Positions 15,406 to 24,023 of a DNA stretch of 38,000 bases are shown here, in pieces. The stretch's first letter is position 1; the number at the start of each line of letters is the position of its first letter. The translations under genes and the position numbers were made by a program. The notes beneath the pieces are model-generated. The model was not told the DNA's origin, made no database searches, and was given only the letters and a program-made list of their open reading frames with translations. Location: contig CAZJHX010000101.1 of assembly GCA_964545715.1 (NCBI GenBank), positions 1-38,000 of the forward strand, in the 5' to 3' direction. This DNA comes from CAZJHX01 sp964545715 (GTDB lineage: Bacteria; Myxococcota_A; UBA9042; GCA-2863065).

Positions 15406-16377
15406 ATGAAAGTACTTCTGATCGGTGCGGGCGCCGTGGGCCAGGTCTACGGGCGGCACCTGCAGCTCGGCGGCGCAGACGTCTCTTTCTTTGTCCGGGA
15501 GAAGTACGCCGAGGCCTGCCGGGCCGGGCTGACGATGTACAAGCTGACCTCCAAAAAGAAGCGCGACCCGGTGCGCTTTGAGGGCTTCGGCGTGCTGACC
15601 ACCGCGGACGAGGTCCGGGCGCAGACGTGGGATCAGGTGTGGCTGTGCATCTCGTCCACGGCCCTGCGCGGCGCCTGGTTCGACGAGCTGGCGGGCGCGA
15701 TCGGACAAGCCACGCTGATCACGCTGCAGCCGGGCCTGGAAGAGCGGGCGTACCTGGCCGAGCGCTATCCCGAGGAGCGCACGGTCGCCGGCACGATCAC
15801 GCTGATCAGCTACCAGGCGCCGCTGCCCGAGGAGTCCGTCCCCGAGCCGGGCGTGGCCTACTACTTTCCACCGATGGCGCCCAACCCGTTCAGCGGCCCA
15901 GCCGATGCCGTGGACGCCGTGGTCTCGACACTCAAGAAGGGTGGCTGTCCGGCCAAGCGCCACAAAAATGCAGCCCGCTTCTCCGCCGGCCCGACAGCGA
16001 TCTTCATGCCGCACCTGGCCGCGCTGGAGGCCAACGACTGGATCTTTGGCAAGCTCTCCGGCAGTCCGCTGCTGGCCGAGGCGGGCGAGGCATCGCGACA
16101 GGCGATGGTTGTCGTGGCGGACCATCACAAGTCTGGGCCCCCGTTTGCACGACACTTCGTGCGCCCCACGCTGCTGCGCCTGATCCTGTGGATCGCGCCC
16201 AAGCTGATGCCCATGAACCTCGAGATCTACCTGCGCTATCACTTCACCAAGGTCGGCGACCAGACCCGCTTTCTGATGGACAGCTACATCAGTCGTGGGC
16301 GCGCCGCAGGTCTGCCGGTCGACGCCCTGGAGCGGCTGGCCGAGACCACCTGGGGGACCGCCAAGGAGACGTCATGA
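15406..16377 (+). CDS. Ketopantoate reductase-like (PanE/ApbA family) oxidoreductase
   Basis: 323 residues from the ATG at 15406. The N terminus is a Rossmann fold with 'G-A-G-A-V-G' at residues 7-12 for NAD(P) binding, and the overall layout (Rossmann domain, then an all-helical C-terminal domain) fits the PanE/ApbA family. Family members reduce 2-oxo acids such as ketopantoate. The conserved catalytic Lys/Glu pattern of true PanE is not obvious, and no pantothenate genes are nearby, so the substrate is open. The frame runs upstream to 15211, but that would overlap the divergent DUF1772 gene and lacks a Rossmann start. The stop overlaps the next gene's ATG (ATGA), so the two are coupled. Confidence 0.82.
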   Translation: MKVLLIGAGAVGQVYGRHLQLGGADVSFFVREKYAEACRAGLTMYKLTSKKKRDPVRFEGFGVLTTADEVRAQTWDQVWLCISSTALRGAWFDELAGAIGQATLITLQPGLEERAYLAERYPEERTVAGTITLISYQAPLPEESVPEPGVAYYFPPMAPNPFSGPADAVDAVVSTLKKGGCPAKRHKNAARFSAGPTAIFMPHLAALEANDWIFGKLSGSPLLAEAGEASRQAMVVVADHHKSGPPFARHFVRPTLLRLILWIAPKLMPMNLEIYLRYHFTKVGDQTRFLMDSYISRGRAAGLPVDALERLAETTWGTAKETS

Positions 16378-17048
16378 TTCGCTTCACCACCGTCGCCGTC
16401 GTCTTGTTTCTCACCGCCCAGCCGGCCCTGGCTGCGCGCGTCACGGTGCCCGTCGATCTGGGCATCGCGCCGACCCTGCACCTGATCACCGGGACCATTC
16501 AGGACGATCAGCTGCTGCATTACGGGCTGAAGATCTCGCTGGCCGCCATCATCGACAAGGAGACGATCCGCAAGAACAAGCACCGGGTCCCAAAGCGCTA
16601 CCGCGACCGGATCAGCCGCGTCAGCGAGCTGCGCTTCTCCCCGGCCTGGTACCTGCCGGACACCCTGATCATCTCGCCGCGCATCGACAACACCGGGATG
16701 TACGGCGTGGTCTTCAAGCCGATCGGCATCGGGCTGTCGCCGGTGTCGCGTCCCGTGCGCATCAACCTCAGCGCGGGGCTGCTGCTGACCTACCTGTTCA
16801 TCCACTCCGAGACGCTGCTGGACAAACCGATGCACTTCATCCGGCCGGGGGCCGAGCTGAAGCTGGACTTCGAGTTTCGCGTGACGCGCTCGTTTCTGCT
16901 CAGCCTGGGCTGGGCCAGCCAGTTTTACGTCCCGCAGGAGATCGGCAAGCCGATCTTTGAGGTGGAGGACTTCTCAAACTCCATCTGGCACATCGGTCAG
17001 GCCTACCTGATGTTCCACTTCCGCTTCCCCTACTCGACCAACCTGTAG
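16374..17048 (+). CDS. Exported protein, probable outer-membrane beta-barrel
   Basis: 224 residues starting with the ATG at 16374, overlapping the upstream stop in ATGA. A signal peptide ends 'Q-P-A-L-A' before 'A-R-V-T-V'. The mature part alternates hydrophobic and polar residues in many short strands and ends in aromatic-rich strands ('Y-L-M-F-H-F-R-F-P-Y'), typical of small outer-membrane barrels. It has no Cys in the mature part. No family is recognised. Coupling to the PanE-like oxidoreductase gene is the only functional clue. Confidence 0.7.
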   Translation: MIRFTTVAVVLFLTAQPALAARVTVPVDLGIAPTLHLITGTIQDDQLLHYGLKISLAAIIDKETIRKNKHRVPKRYRDRISRVSELRFSPAWYLPDTLIISPRIDNTGMYGVVFKPIGIGLSPVSRPVRINLSAGLLLTYLFIHSETLLDKPMHFIRPGAELKLDFEFRVTRSFLLSLGWASQFYVPQEIGKPIFEVEDFSNSIWHIGQAYLMFHFRFPYSTNL

Positions 17049-17139
17049 GGGCGCACGTCGCCCAGATCGGGCTCGTGTACTTTTATCGCGGGCTGGCTGC
17101 TCATCGGGTTGACCGGCACCTTTGTTGGATATTGCGTCG

Positions 17140-17168
17140 TTGACGTCGCGTCGGGAATTGGGTTAAAA
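17140..17168 (+). promoter_or_regulatory. Sigma-70-type promoter of tRNA-Met
   Basis: TTGACG at 17140-17145 and TTAAAA at 17163-17168 with an optimal 17-bp spacer. The -10 ends 12 bp before the tRNA 5' end, so transcription would start around 17175. Confidence 0.7.
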
Positions 17169-17180
17169 GTCGCGTCCGAT

Positions 17181-17254
17181 GGCAGGGTAGCTCAGCTGGT
17201 TAGAGCGGTGGATTCATAACCCACAGGTCGGCGGTTCAAGCCCGCCCCCTGCTA
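17181..17254 (+). tRNA. tRNA-Met(CAT), elongator type
   Basis: A 74-nt cloverleaf: acceptor GGCAGGG (17181-17187) with CCCTGCT (17247-17253), D stem GCTC/GAGC, anticodon loop TTCATAA with CAT at 17215-17217, T stem GGCGG/CCGCC with loop TTCAAGC, discriminator A17254. CCA is not encoded. The 1-72 pair is G-U, and position 31-39 is an A-C mismatch in the anticodon stem. CAT tRNAs can also be initiator or lysidine-modified Ile. The acceptor lacks the C4-G69/C5-G68 pairs used by TilS, favouring elongator Met. A T-rich tract (TCTTTTCTCTCTC) follows and may aid termination. Confidence 0.93.
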
Positions 17255-17268
17255 TATCTTTTCTCTCT

Positions 17269-17847
17269 CTAGTCGGTTTCGTCCCAGCGGATGGTCAGCG
17301 CGTGTCGTGAGACCTCGGTCTGGATGGAGTCGATCTGGCCCTGTGCCTCCGCGAGCTCGCGGACATGACGCCAATACTTCTCGCTCAGCGACGGCAGGTA
17401 GCGGCGGCCGATGAACCAGGTCGGCGGACGATACGCCGTCGGCTCGGTGGGATCCGGAAAGTCGTACGCCTGGCGCAGCTCGGACACCACGTCGGAGATC
17501 GTGTTGATCTGATCCCACAGCGCAGTGTTCTCCTCCAGGGACTTGCGCGGATCGTCGGCGCCTGAGTCGTTGGGGAACCACAGGTGCTCGTTGGCCAGCG
17601 CTGCGACCACGTTGTCGGCGGCGGCCTTGGACTTGGCGGCGACGTCTTTCTTGAGCTTGCGCAAGGTGTCGTCGTTGACCGAGGCGGCGAAGGCCGGGTC
17701 ATTTATGAACGCCTTCTTCAGCTCGCGCTCCACGAACCTGGGCAGGTCATCGGCCAGCAAGGCCTTCACCTCTTCAGCGACCTGCAGCACACGGTCGCGA
17801 AGCATGCTCACGTGCTGTTCCAACTCGGCGACTGACGGCGTGTCCAT
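17269..17847 (-). CDS. Hypothetical protein, mostly helical
   Basis: 192 residues from the ATG at 17847, with a purine-rich AAGG-type ribosome site just upstream. The N-terminal ~100 residues are charged and predicted helical ('E-L-E-Q-H-V-S-M-L-R-D-R-V', then Lys/Ala-rich stretches), possibly coiled coil. The C-terminal part contains 'Y-R-P-P-T-W-F-I-G-R-R-Y-L-P-S-L-S-E-K-Y' and ends in acidic residues. No signal peptide or membrane segment is visible. No family is recognised. It ends 15 bp after the tRNA on the opposite strand. Confidence 0.72.
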   Translation of the reverse strand: MDTPSVAELEQHVSMLRDRVLQVAEEVKALLADDLPRFVERELKKAFINDPAFAASVNDDTLRKLKKDVAAKSKAAADNVVAALANEHLWFPNDSGADDPRKSLEENTALWDQINTISDVVSELRQAYDFPDPTEPTAYRPPTWFIGRRYLPSLSEKYWRHVRELAEAQGQIDSIQTEVSRHALTIRWDETD

Positions 17848-17881
17848 GAACCCTTCACCTTTGCTGTTTTGTGCGCAAACG

Positions 17882-17909
17882 AGCTTATCCGTGTGACCGG
17901 GGGCGTCAA
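17882..17909 (-). promoter_or_regulatory. Candidate promoter of the 17847 gene
   Basis: On the minus strand TTGACG (17909-17904) and TAAGCT (17887-17882) are separated by 16 bp, 35 bp upstream of the ATG. A GGGGC/GCCCC inverted repeat overlaps the -35. Confidence 0.45.
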
Positions 17910-17969
17910 GCCCCGAGCGGCGGCAACGTCGGGGTTAACTAGTATGCGCTGCAAACCGATGAACTAACC

Positions 17970-20900
17970 ATGTCCGTACGCGCGCATATTGTTGTCCTGA
18001 TCACACTCTGTCCGGCCCTGGCCACCGCCACCGATATCGACGATGACGGCCTGGGCGATGCGTGGGAGCTGAGCATGCTCGAAACGCTGGACTACGACGG
18101 TTTTGATGACCCGGACGAGGACGGCGTATCCAACGAGGCTGAGCAGACCTGGCTGACGCACCCGATGCTGGCCGATACCGATGAGGACGGACTGGACGAC
18201 GGCCTGGAGCTCAACACCGATACGAACCCCCTGGTCGCAGATACCGACGGCGACAGCCTGGTGGATGGGGACGAGGACCGCAACGGCGACGGCCAGGTCG
18301 GCCCGACCGAGACGGACCCGACCGACCCGGACACCGACGGCGACTCCCTGGACGACGGGTTTGAAGTGGGCGACGACCCTGAGAACCCAGCCGATTCCGA
18401 TGAGGATGGCGTACCCGATGCGCTGGACCACGACAGCGACGGCGACGGCATTCTCGACGCGGATGAGGCGGGCGACTCCCTGCTGTGGACCACGCCCTCA
18501 GACGCCGACGCGGACGGCGTGCCGGACTTCCTGGACGGCGACAGCGACGGTGACGCGATCCCGGATGCCGTCGAAGAGGACGGCGACAGCAACGCGGACG
18601 GCCAGCCCGACTCGGACGCAGATCAGGACGGCACGCCCAACCGGCTGGACCTCGATAGCGACAACGACGGGCTTCTCGATATCGTCGAGGGGACCGGAGA
18701 CGAGGACGGGGACGGCATCCCCAACTACCTGGACCCGATCGACCCGGATACGGAGCCGACGGAGCCGACCGACCCGGCCGACCCGACTGACCCGAGTGAC
18801 CCGCACGACCCCACCGATCCGAGCGATCCCACGGACCCGGCCGACCCGACGGACCCCTCAGACCCGAGCGACCCGTCGTCCGAGGAGCCCGCGGACCCCA
18901 CCAGCGAGGGCGCGGCCACGGAGAACGTCGAGCCACAGCAGCAGCCGGAGGATCCCGTCACGGAGCCGGAGCCCGACAACCCGCCGCCGCGTGGACCGAG
19001 CAAGCCCCAGGCGCCGGTGAAGCCCGAGGGCGACGACCCGGACAAAGACACGCTGACCAACGCCCAGGAGTTCGACCTGGGCACGGACCCGCTGAACTAC
19101 GACAGCGACGGAGACACCATCCCCGACGCGCTGGAGGTCGGTGACGTCAACGACCCGCGCGACACCGACTACGACGGCTGGATCGACGCGCTGGACCTCG
19201 ACAGCGACGGGGACGCCATTCCCGACTTGTGGGAGGCGGGCCCCAACGGCCTGACCCCGCAAGACACCGACGGTGACGCCATGCCGGATTATCGCGATCT
19301 GGACAGCGACGACGACAAGCTGACGGACCGCGAAGAGGTCACCACCTGGATGACGAGCCCGACCGTTCGCGACTCCGACGGCGGCGGCGTAGACGACGGC
19401 CAGGAGGCCCTGTTCAACCACACCGACCCGCGCGATCCGACGGACGATCTGATGGACGAAACGCACGCGGCAGCCGATCCCTGGGCCGGCGCCAGCGTCC
19501 AGGGCGGAGTGATGTGCGGTGTCATCGCGGTCACCGACGCATCGCGAGCCCCCAGCGCGGCGATGGGGATTCTGCTCGGCCTGGCGCTGCTCATGCTGAT
19601 CAGCCGCAAGAGCCGCCGGCAGCGACTGCACCAGAAAGTAGAGCGCGAGCGCAGAGGCAGCAACCTCAACCCCGTCAACACCATCGTGTTGCTGCTGGCG
19701 ATGACGGCGGCGATGCCGGCGCGCGCGGACAGTGGCTTCGATGCGCAGACGCTGTCCCTGACGGCCCCGGGAACGTCGATTCTGGGCAGCCACCGCGCCG
19801 TGACGCTGGGCACCATGGGCTACTCAGCCTCGGTGAGCACGATGTATCTGCGCGATCCGATCACGATCACGCGCGACCTGGATCTGCTGCGCAGCGTGGT
19901 GCACAACCGCGTCGATGTGACGACCCACGGGGCCATCGGGCTGACCGACTGGCTGGACCTGGGCTTCGACGTGCCGGTTGTCGCGTATCAGGACGGGACG
20001 GCCCTGGACGACCAGGTGATCTCCGAGCAGGGGCTGTCCGATGTGCGCCTGTGGACCAAGGGCGCCTTTCTGAACCAGGCGCGACACGCCATAGATATGG
20101 CCGGCGTGGTGACCGTCTCCCTGCCCACTGGAGACGCGGACTCCTTCGGTGGCGCCGGGGCCGCCATGGTTCACACCAGCCTGGCGGCCGCACGACGCAC
20201 GGGTGCGCTGACACTGACGATGTCCGCCGGCTACCAGGTCCGACCCCAGCGCAGCCTGCTCGACTACCAGGACGACGACCGGATCACGTTCTCAGCCGCT
20301 GCCGCTTGGACAAAAGAGGCGTCCAAGATGCAGCTGTCCGGGCGGCTCTTCGGGTCGACCCGCGCCTTTTCGCCGTTTGCCAGCCTGGCCGAGACCAATC
20401 TGGAGGCCGTCGGCGCGGCAACCTGGAGCCCGTGGAGCGGGCTGCAAATGCAAGCCGGCGTAGGCGTAGGCGTGTTGCCGGGCGCCGGAACGCCGTCCTA
20501 TCGCGCGTTTGCATCGGTGGGCTGGGCCATGCCGCAGACTCCGCCTGCGTTTGACCCGGGCAACACCGACCCGCTTACCGATCCCGAAGAGCCTGGCGAG
20601 GAGCCCGCGGACACGGACAACGACTCGATCGCGGATGCGGATGACCAATGCCCGAAGAAGCCCGAGGACAAAGACGGCTTCCAGGACGAAGACGGCTGCC
20701 CGGACTGGGACAACGACGGCGACGGCGTGCCCGACATGGCGGATCAATGCCCCGATGAGCGCGAGACCCACAACGGGGTGGACGACGATGACGGCTGCCC
20801 GGACAAGGATCTGGTGCACTTCAACGCCACCGACGGCCGTATCGAGGTCTTGTCGGACTCCACCGTGATGTTCACGTGGAACGAGGCCGATGTGCCCGAG

Positions 20901-21197
20901 GACTACGTCAACATTCTGCGACAGGTCGCGTACGTGATGCGAGAGCACGCGGAGATCAAAGTGCTGCAGGTGCAAGGTCACGCCAGCCGGCCCGGCGGCG
21001 CCGCCTACAACCTGGAGCTGAGCCGTCAGCGCGCCGCCGCGGTCATGGGCTGGCTGATGCACCTGGGCGTCGAACCGGAGCGCCTGCGGGTGCGCGGCTT
21101 CGGTCACCGACGCCTGAGAGTGCGCGGTACGGGCAAGGCTGCCAACACGCGCAACCAGCGTGTCGAGTTCGTGATCCTTGACGGTCCCAAGAAGTGA
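17970..21197 (+). CDS. Fusion: calcium-repeat protein with MYXO-CTERM-like tail + OmpA-family barrel protein
   Basis: 1075 residues. Residues 1-21 are a signal peptide. Residues ~22-255 and ~355-500 are Asp-rich TSP3-like repeats ('D-T-D-G-D-S-L', 'D-S-D-G-D-G-I'), separated by a Pro/Asp/Thr linker. A MYXO-CTERM-like tail follows: Cys516, a hydrophobic stretch (532-545) and a basic run (546-552). Instead of ending, the frame continues through a second hydrophobic, signal-like segment ('I-V-L-L-L-A-M-T-A-A-M-P-A-R-A', cleavage after Ala586), a barrel-like region (~590-845), two more TSP3 units (~865-945) and an OmpA C-terminal domain (~949-1075). In the OmpA domain the usual GHTD reads G-H-A-S (Ser1006), losing the peptidoglycan-binding Asp, while 'L-S-R-Q-R-A' is kept. 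No Shine-Dalgarno is obvious at 17970. A later pilin-like gene follows on the same strand. Confidence 0.88.
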   Translation: MSVRAHIVVLITLCPALATATDIDDDGLGDAWELSMLETLDYDGFDDPDEDGVSNEAEQTWLTHPMLADTDEDGLDDGLELNTDTNPLVADTDGDSLVDGDEDRNGDGQVGPTETDPTDPDTDGDSLDDGFEVGDDPENPADSDEDGVPDALDHDSDGDGILDADEAGDSLLWTTPSDADADGVPDFLDGDSDGDAIPDAVEEDGDSNADGQPDSDADQDGTPNRLDLDSDNDGLLDIVEGTGDEDGDGIPNYLDPIDPDTEPTEPTDPADPTDPSDPHDPTDPSDPTDPADPTDPSDPSDPSSEEPADPTSEGAATENVEPQQQPEDPVTEPEPDNPPPRGPSKPQAPVKPEGDDPDKDTLTNAQEFDLGTDPLNYDSDGDTIPDALEVGDVNDPRDTDYDGWIDALDLDSDGDAIPDLWEAGPNGLTPQDTDGDAMPDYRDLDSDDDKLTDREEVTTWMTSPTVRDSDGGGVDDGQEALFNHTDPRDPTDDLMDETHAAADPWAGASVQGGVMCGVIAVTDASRAPSAAMGILLGLALLMLISRKSRRQRLHQKVERERRGSNLNPVNTIVLLLAMTAAMPARADSGFDAQTLSLTAPGTSILGSHRAVTLGTMGYSASVSTMYLRDPITITRDLDLLRSVVHNRVDVTTHGAIGLTDWLDLGFDVPVVAYQDGTALDDQVISEQGLSDVRLWTKGAFLNQARHAIDMAGVVTVSLPTGDADSFGGAGAAMVHTSLAAARRTGALTLTMSAGYQVRPQRSLLDYQDDDRITFSAAAAWTKEASKMQLSGRLFGSTRAFSPFASLAETNLEAVGAATWSPWSGLQMQAGVGVGVLPGAGTPSYRAFASVGWAMPQTPPAFDPGNTDPLTDPEEPGEEPADTDNDSIADADDQCPKKPEDKDGFQDEDGCPDWDNDGDGVPDMADQCPDERETHNGVDDDDGCPDKDLVHFNATDGRIEVLSDSTVMFTWNEADVPEDYVNILRQVAYVMREHAEIKVLQVQGHASRPGGAAYNLELSRQRAAAVMGWLMHLGVEPERLRVRGFGHRRLRVRGTGKAANTRNQRVEFVILDGPKK
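18736..18886 (+). repeat. Pro/Asp/Thr linker repeats
   Basis: Short degenerate tandem repeats of GACCCG-like codon pairs encode 'D-P-T-D-P-S' style units, residues ~256-306 of the fusion protein. They form an extended linker between two calcium-repeat blocks. Confidence 0.8.
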
Positions 21198-21246
21198 GCC
21201 CTACACTGCCCATGCCTGGGTGGGCGTCCACAGTTTGGAGAAGTTG

Positions 21247-21807
21247 ATGCACAATCAGAGCCGGGGCTTCACGCTCGTCGAGCTCATGGTCACGGTGACT
21301 ATCCTTGCTGTGCTGACCATGGTCGCGATCACAAGCTACAAATATTACATCCGGCGCGCGCGATCCGAGGAGGCGGTCGAGCTGCTTCACGAGATCAAGA
21401 TGAAGCAGGAGCAGTACTTCTCAACGTACAGCCAGTACATCGATGCCGGGACCGAGGCCACGCCGTTCCCGACCACAAACGCGCCCAACGACAACACGAT
21501 GTGGACCTGGGCCGCGCTTACGGCCGGCTGCGACGCGACGCCTCCGCCCGCAAACCTGATCGGCTGGTGCCACCTCGGCATTCAGCGCAGTAATCCAACG
21601 TACTTCCGCGCCGTCACGATCGGCTGGAACAAGACGAAGGGCTCGACCGCGCCGACCAGCAACCACACGATCGTGGGCAACATGACGTTCAACAAGCGCT
21701 GGTACTACGCGGCGGCGCACGGAAACTTCGATACGGACTCCAACTGGTCGACGTTCGTCATCACCAGCCAGCACCGCGAAGTCATCAAGATAGACGAGCT
21801 GGAATAG
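21247..21807 (+). CDS. Type IV pilin-like protein
   Basis: 186 residues from the ATG at 21247, with GGAG at 21237-21240 six bases upstream. The N terminus is a class III prepilin signal: short leader ending 'S-R-G', cleavage before Phe, then 'F-T-L-V-E-L-M-V-T-V' with the conserved Glu at mature position 5. The C-terminal domain has two Cys ('A-G-C-D' and 'G-W-C-H-L') that could form a disulphide loop and several aromatic residues. Processing requires the prepilin peptidase PilD, which is not in this window. It could be a major or minor pilin or a type II secretion pseudopilin; no other pilus genes are adjacent. It starts 49 bp after the fusion gene. Confidence 0.9.
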   Translation: MHNQSRGFTLVELMVTVTILAVLTMVAITSYKYYIRRARSEEAVELLHEIKMKQEQYFSTYSQYIDAGTEATPFPTTNAPNDNTMWTWAALTAGCDATPPPANLIGWCHLGIQRSNPTYFRAVTIGWNKTKGSTAPTSNHTIVGNMTFNKRWYYAAAHGNFDTDSNWSTFVITSQHREVIKIDELE

Positions 21808-21813
21808 GTCGCC

Positions 21814-22917
21814 TCAGACGGCGACGCGAAAGGGCTCTCTCACGTTGTCGCTGCGCACGAGCGCCTGAAGACGTCGGAGTACGGCGAACGTCACCTCCTG
21901 GCCCGCCGCCGCCAACAGAATCCCGCTGGTCGAGTAGACGCCCTCATCAAACGTCATCCCGACCTGCAAGCCACGAACACGCACGGTCTTGAGCACCCGC
22001 TCGCCATCCTGCTGCGGCAGTGACAGCAGGGCATCCAGCAGCGCTTTCTCATGGCGACCGTTTTGACGTAGCGCCCCCACGACCTGTGGCGGGGTCAGCC
22101 CGCGCGCGGCGAGCCGGTCAAAGTCCAGGGCGACCGCGATCATTCGCGACCCCAGCGAGACCTCATCGGATGCATCTGCCGGGGCCAGCTGGCCGTCGAT
22201 CATGGCCGCAACGTGCTCCAGGCGGGGGATCGCTGACAGCAGCTTCTTGCCGACTGAGGGATGCGACTCGAACAGCCGGCGCTCGTCATCATCGAGCGGC
22301 TGCCCGGCGCGCACCTTCTCGATGAGCATCTCCGGCAGCGTGACGCACCCGACCTGCGAGAGCATGGCCGCAAGCTCCAGCTGCCATGCGTCGGGCCGAT
22401 CCAGCTCACGGGCCATGTGGACCACGTACTCGCGCAGCCGTGTGGTCCGACTGAACGCCAGCGGATTCACGAGCGCCAGGACCTCCATCAACGCGGCGAT
22501 GCTGCCCTTCAGCGTGCGCTCCAGCAGCTCCTTCTCTGCCACGATCAGGCGATGCTGCCGCACGGCGTCACCTATGGCCGAGGCCAGAACCTGGGGCGGA
22601 CACGGCTTGGTCAAAAAGCGGAAGATCGCGCCCTCGTTGATAGCAGCGATGGCGGCGTCCACGTCCGCATGGCCGGTGAGCAGCATCCGTACGCTCGTCG
22701 GCGCCTCCTCCCGCACTCGGGCGAGCAGCTGGGCGCCGTTCATGTGCGGCATGCGCATGTCTGAGACGATCACCTCAAACGGCGGCTCGGCCGCGATCAG
22801 CTCCAGCGCCTGCTGACCGGACGTGGCGCACGAAACGCGGCAGATACGCCGCAGGGTGTCCTGGATCCCGTCCAGCACCCGGGGCTCATCATCGACAAAC
22901 AGGACGCGTGGTTTCAC
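21814..22917 (-). CDS. Response regulator with degenerate HD domain
   Basis: 367 residues from a GTG at 22917 that overlaps the upstream stop (GTGA). Residues 1-120 are a receiver domain with Asp9-Asp10, phosphoacceptor Asp53 and Lys104 ('F-L-T-K-P-C'). Residues ~145-240 resemble an HD domain of the RpfG/HD-GYP type ('L-P-E-M-L-I-E-K-V', 'D-E-R-R-L-F-E-S-H-P-S-V-G-K-K-L-L'), but the catalytic His-Asp is replaced by 'L-S-Q-V-G' (185-190) and no GYP motif follows. So it is unlikely to hydrolyse cyclic di-GMP and more likely acts by binding. The third gene of the kinase operon. Confidence 0.85.
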   Translation of the reverse strand: MKPRVLFVDDEPRVLDGIQDTLRRICRVSCATSGQQALELIAAEPPFEVIVSDMRMPHMNGAQLLARVREEAPTSVRMLLTGHADVDAAIAAINEGAIFRFLTKPCPPQVLASAIGDAVRQHRLIVAEKELLERTLKGSIAALMEVLALVNPLAFSRTTRLREYVVHMARELDRPDAWQLELAAMLSQVGCVTLPEMLIEKVRAGQPLDDDERRLFESHPSVGKKLLSAIPRLEHVAAMIDGQLAPADASDEVSLGSRMIAVALDFDRLAARGLTPPQVVGALRQNGRHEKALLDALLSLPQQDGERVLKTVRVRGLQVGMTFDEGVYSTSGILLAAAGQEVTFAVLRRLQALVRSDNVREPFRVAV

Positions 22918-24023
22918 GTGGAGACCACCACGAGGCTGCGCCAGGCCTTCAGTTGCTCTGCCGTGGCGAGCGTGTCCAGATACCGAGCATCGACAGGTAC
23001 GGGCTGTGGTGCGGCCTCCATGATCAGCGCCTCGGCGACATAAACGGCCCCGGCGACCCCCAGCCGGGCGCCCGGACGGCTAATCGGCGCGTGATGCTCA
23101 GCGACGGCGTCGACGATCGTCATCGGCAGGCCCCACCGGCCGAGTAGCCAGGCGCCCGCATGAGCATGGACAACCCCGGCCGAATCACCCAAAAGCGCGC
23201 CCTGTTCGATGGCTGCCAGCGCCAGCTCGCCCACGTCGTGCAGCACTCCGGCTGTGTAGGCTGTCCGGGCCAGCCGCTTGTCGCCAACGATCTTAGACGC
23301 CAGCGCGCCAACCTGCAGCGAGTGCGTCTGGTGGCCGAGCAGGTCAAAGGACGGGCACACCTCGAACGCGCTGACCACCTCTGCCATCAGCACGACCGAC
23401 TGCAGTACCAGCGTACCCAGATAGACGACCGCCTCTTCGATCGTCGCCGTCGGCCGGGATCGCCCAAAAAACGACGAGTTCGAGAGCTGCAGCAGCTTGG
23501 CGGTCACCGCGGGGTCGGTTCGTACAATGTCCGCGACCCGGTCGAGGCCCAGGCTTGGGTCCTCGACAGCGCGGCGAACCTCGACATACAGCCGCGGAGC
23601 CGAGGGTAGCGGCCCCAGGCGGCTCATCAGCTCGCACAGCGTGGAATCAGACAGAAGCGCCCGGTTTCTTTCGGCCGCCTCCAGTGTCGCGATCAGCTGC
23701 TGTGGCCGGCACGGCTTGGTCAGGAACTGGTGTGCGATCGAGATCGAGCGCAGCGCCGCCTCCAGCTCGGTGTGGCCGGAAAGCACGACGCGCAGGGCGT
23801 CCGGATGCCGGTCACGAACGTGGGAGAGCAGCGTGGCGCCGTCCATGCCGGGCATGCGCATGTCGCTGACTACGACGTCGGCCGGCTGCCGCTCCAGCTG
23901 TTGAAGGGCCTGGTCTCCGCTGGTCGCAACGTCCACGCGCCACCGCCGGCGATGTGGGCGCAGCAAATCCTGAAGCCCATCTAGAACGCTGGCTTCGTCA
24001 TCGACAAAGAGAATTCGCATCAT
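22914..24023 (-). CDS. Response regulator with HDOD domain
   Basis: 369 residues from the ATG at 24023 (or 24020). A receiver domain holds Asp8-Asp9, Asp54 and Lys103. From ~130 on it reads as an HDOD domain: 'L-P-S-A-P-R-L-Y', 'V-A-D-I-V-R-T-D-P-A-V-T-A-K-L-L-Q-L-S-N-S-S-F-F'-like core (split here as a long conserved block near 165-190) and later 'G-V-L-H-D-V-G-E-L'. HDOD proteins lack known enzyme activity and often act in signalling scaffolds. Start and stop overlap both neighbours by 4 bp, so all three genes are translationally coupled. Confidence 0.9.
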   Translation of the reverse strand: MMRILFVDDEASVLDGLQDLLRPHRRRWRVDVATSGDQALQQLERQPADVVVSDMRMPGMDGATLLSHVRDRHPDALRVVLSGHTELEAALRSISIAHQFLTKPCRPQQLIATLEAAERNRALLSDSTLCELMSRLGPLPSAPRLYVEVRRAVEDPSLGLDRVADIVRTDPAVTAKLLQLSNSSFFGRSRPTATIEEAVVYLGTLVLQSVVLMAEVVSAFEVCPSFDLLGHQTHSLQVGALASKIVGDKRLARTAYTAGVLHDVGELALAAIEQGALLGDSAGVVHAHAGAWLLGRWGLPMTIVDAVAEHHAPISRPGARLGVAGAVYVAEALIMEAAPQPVPVDARYLDTLATAEQLKAWRSLVVVST

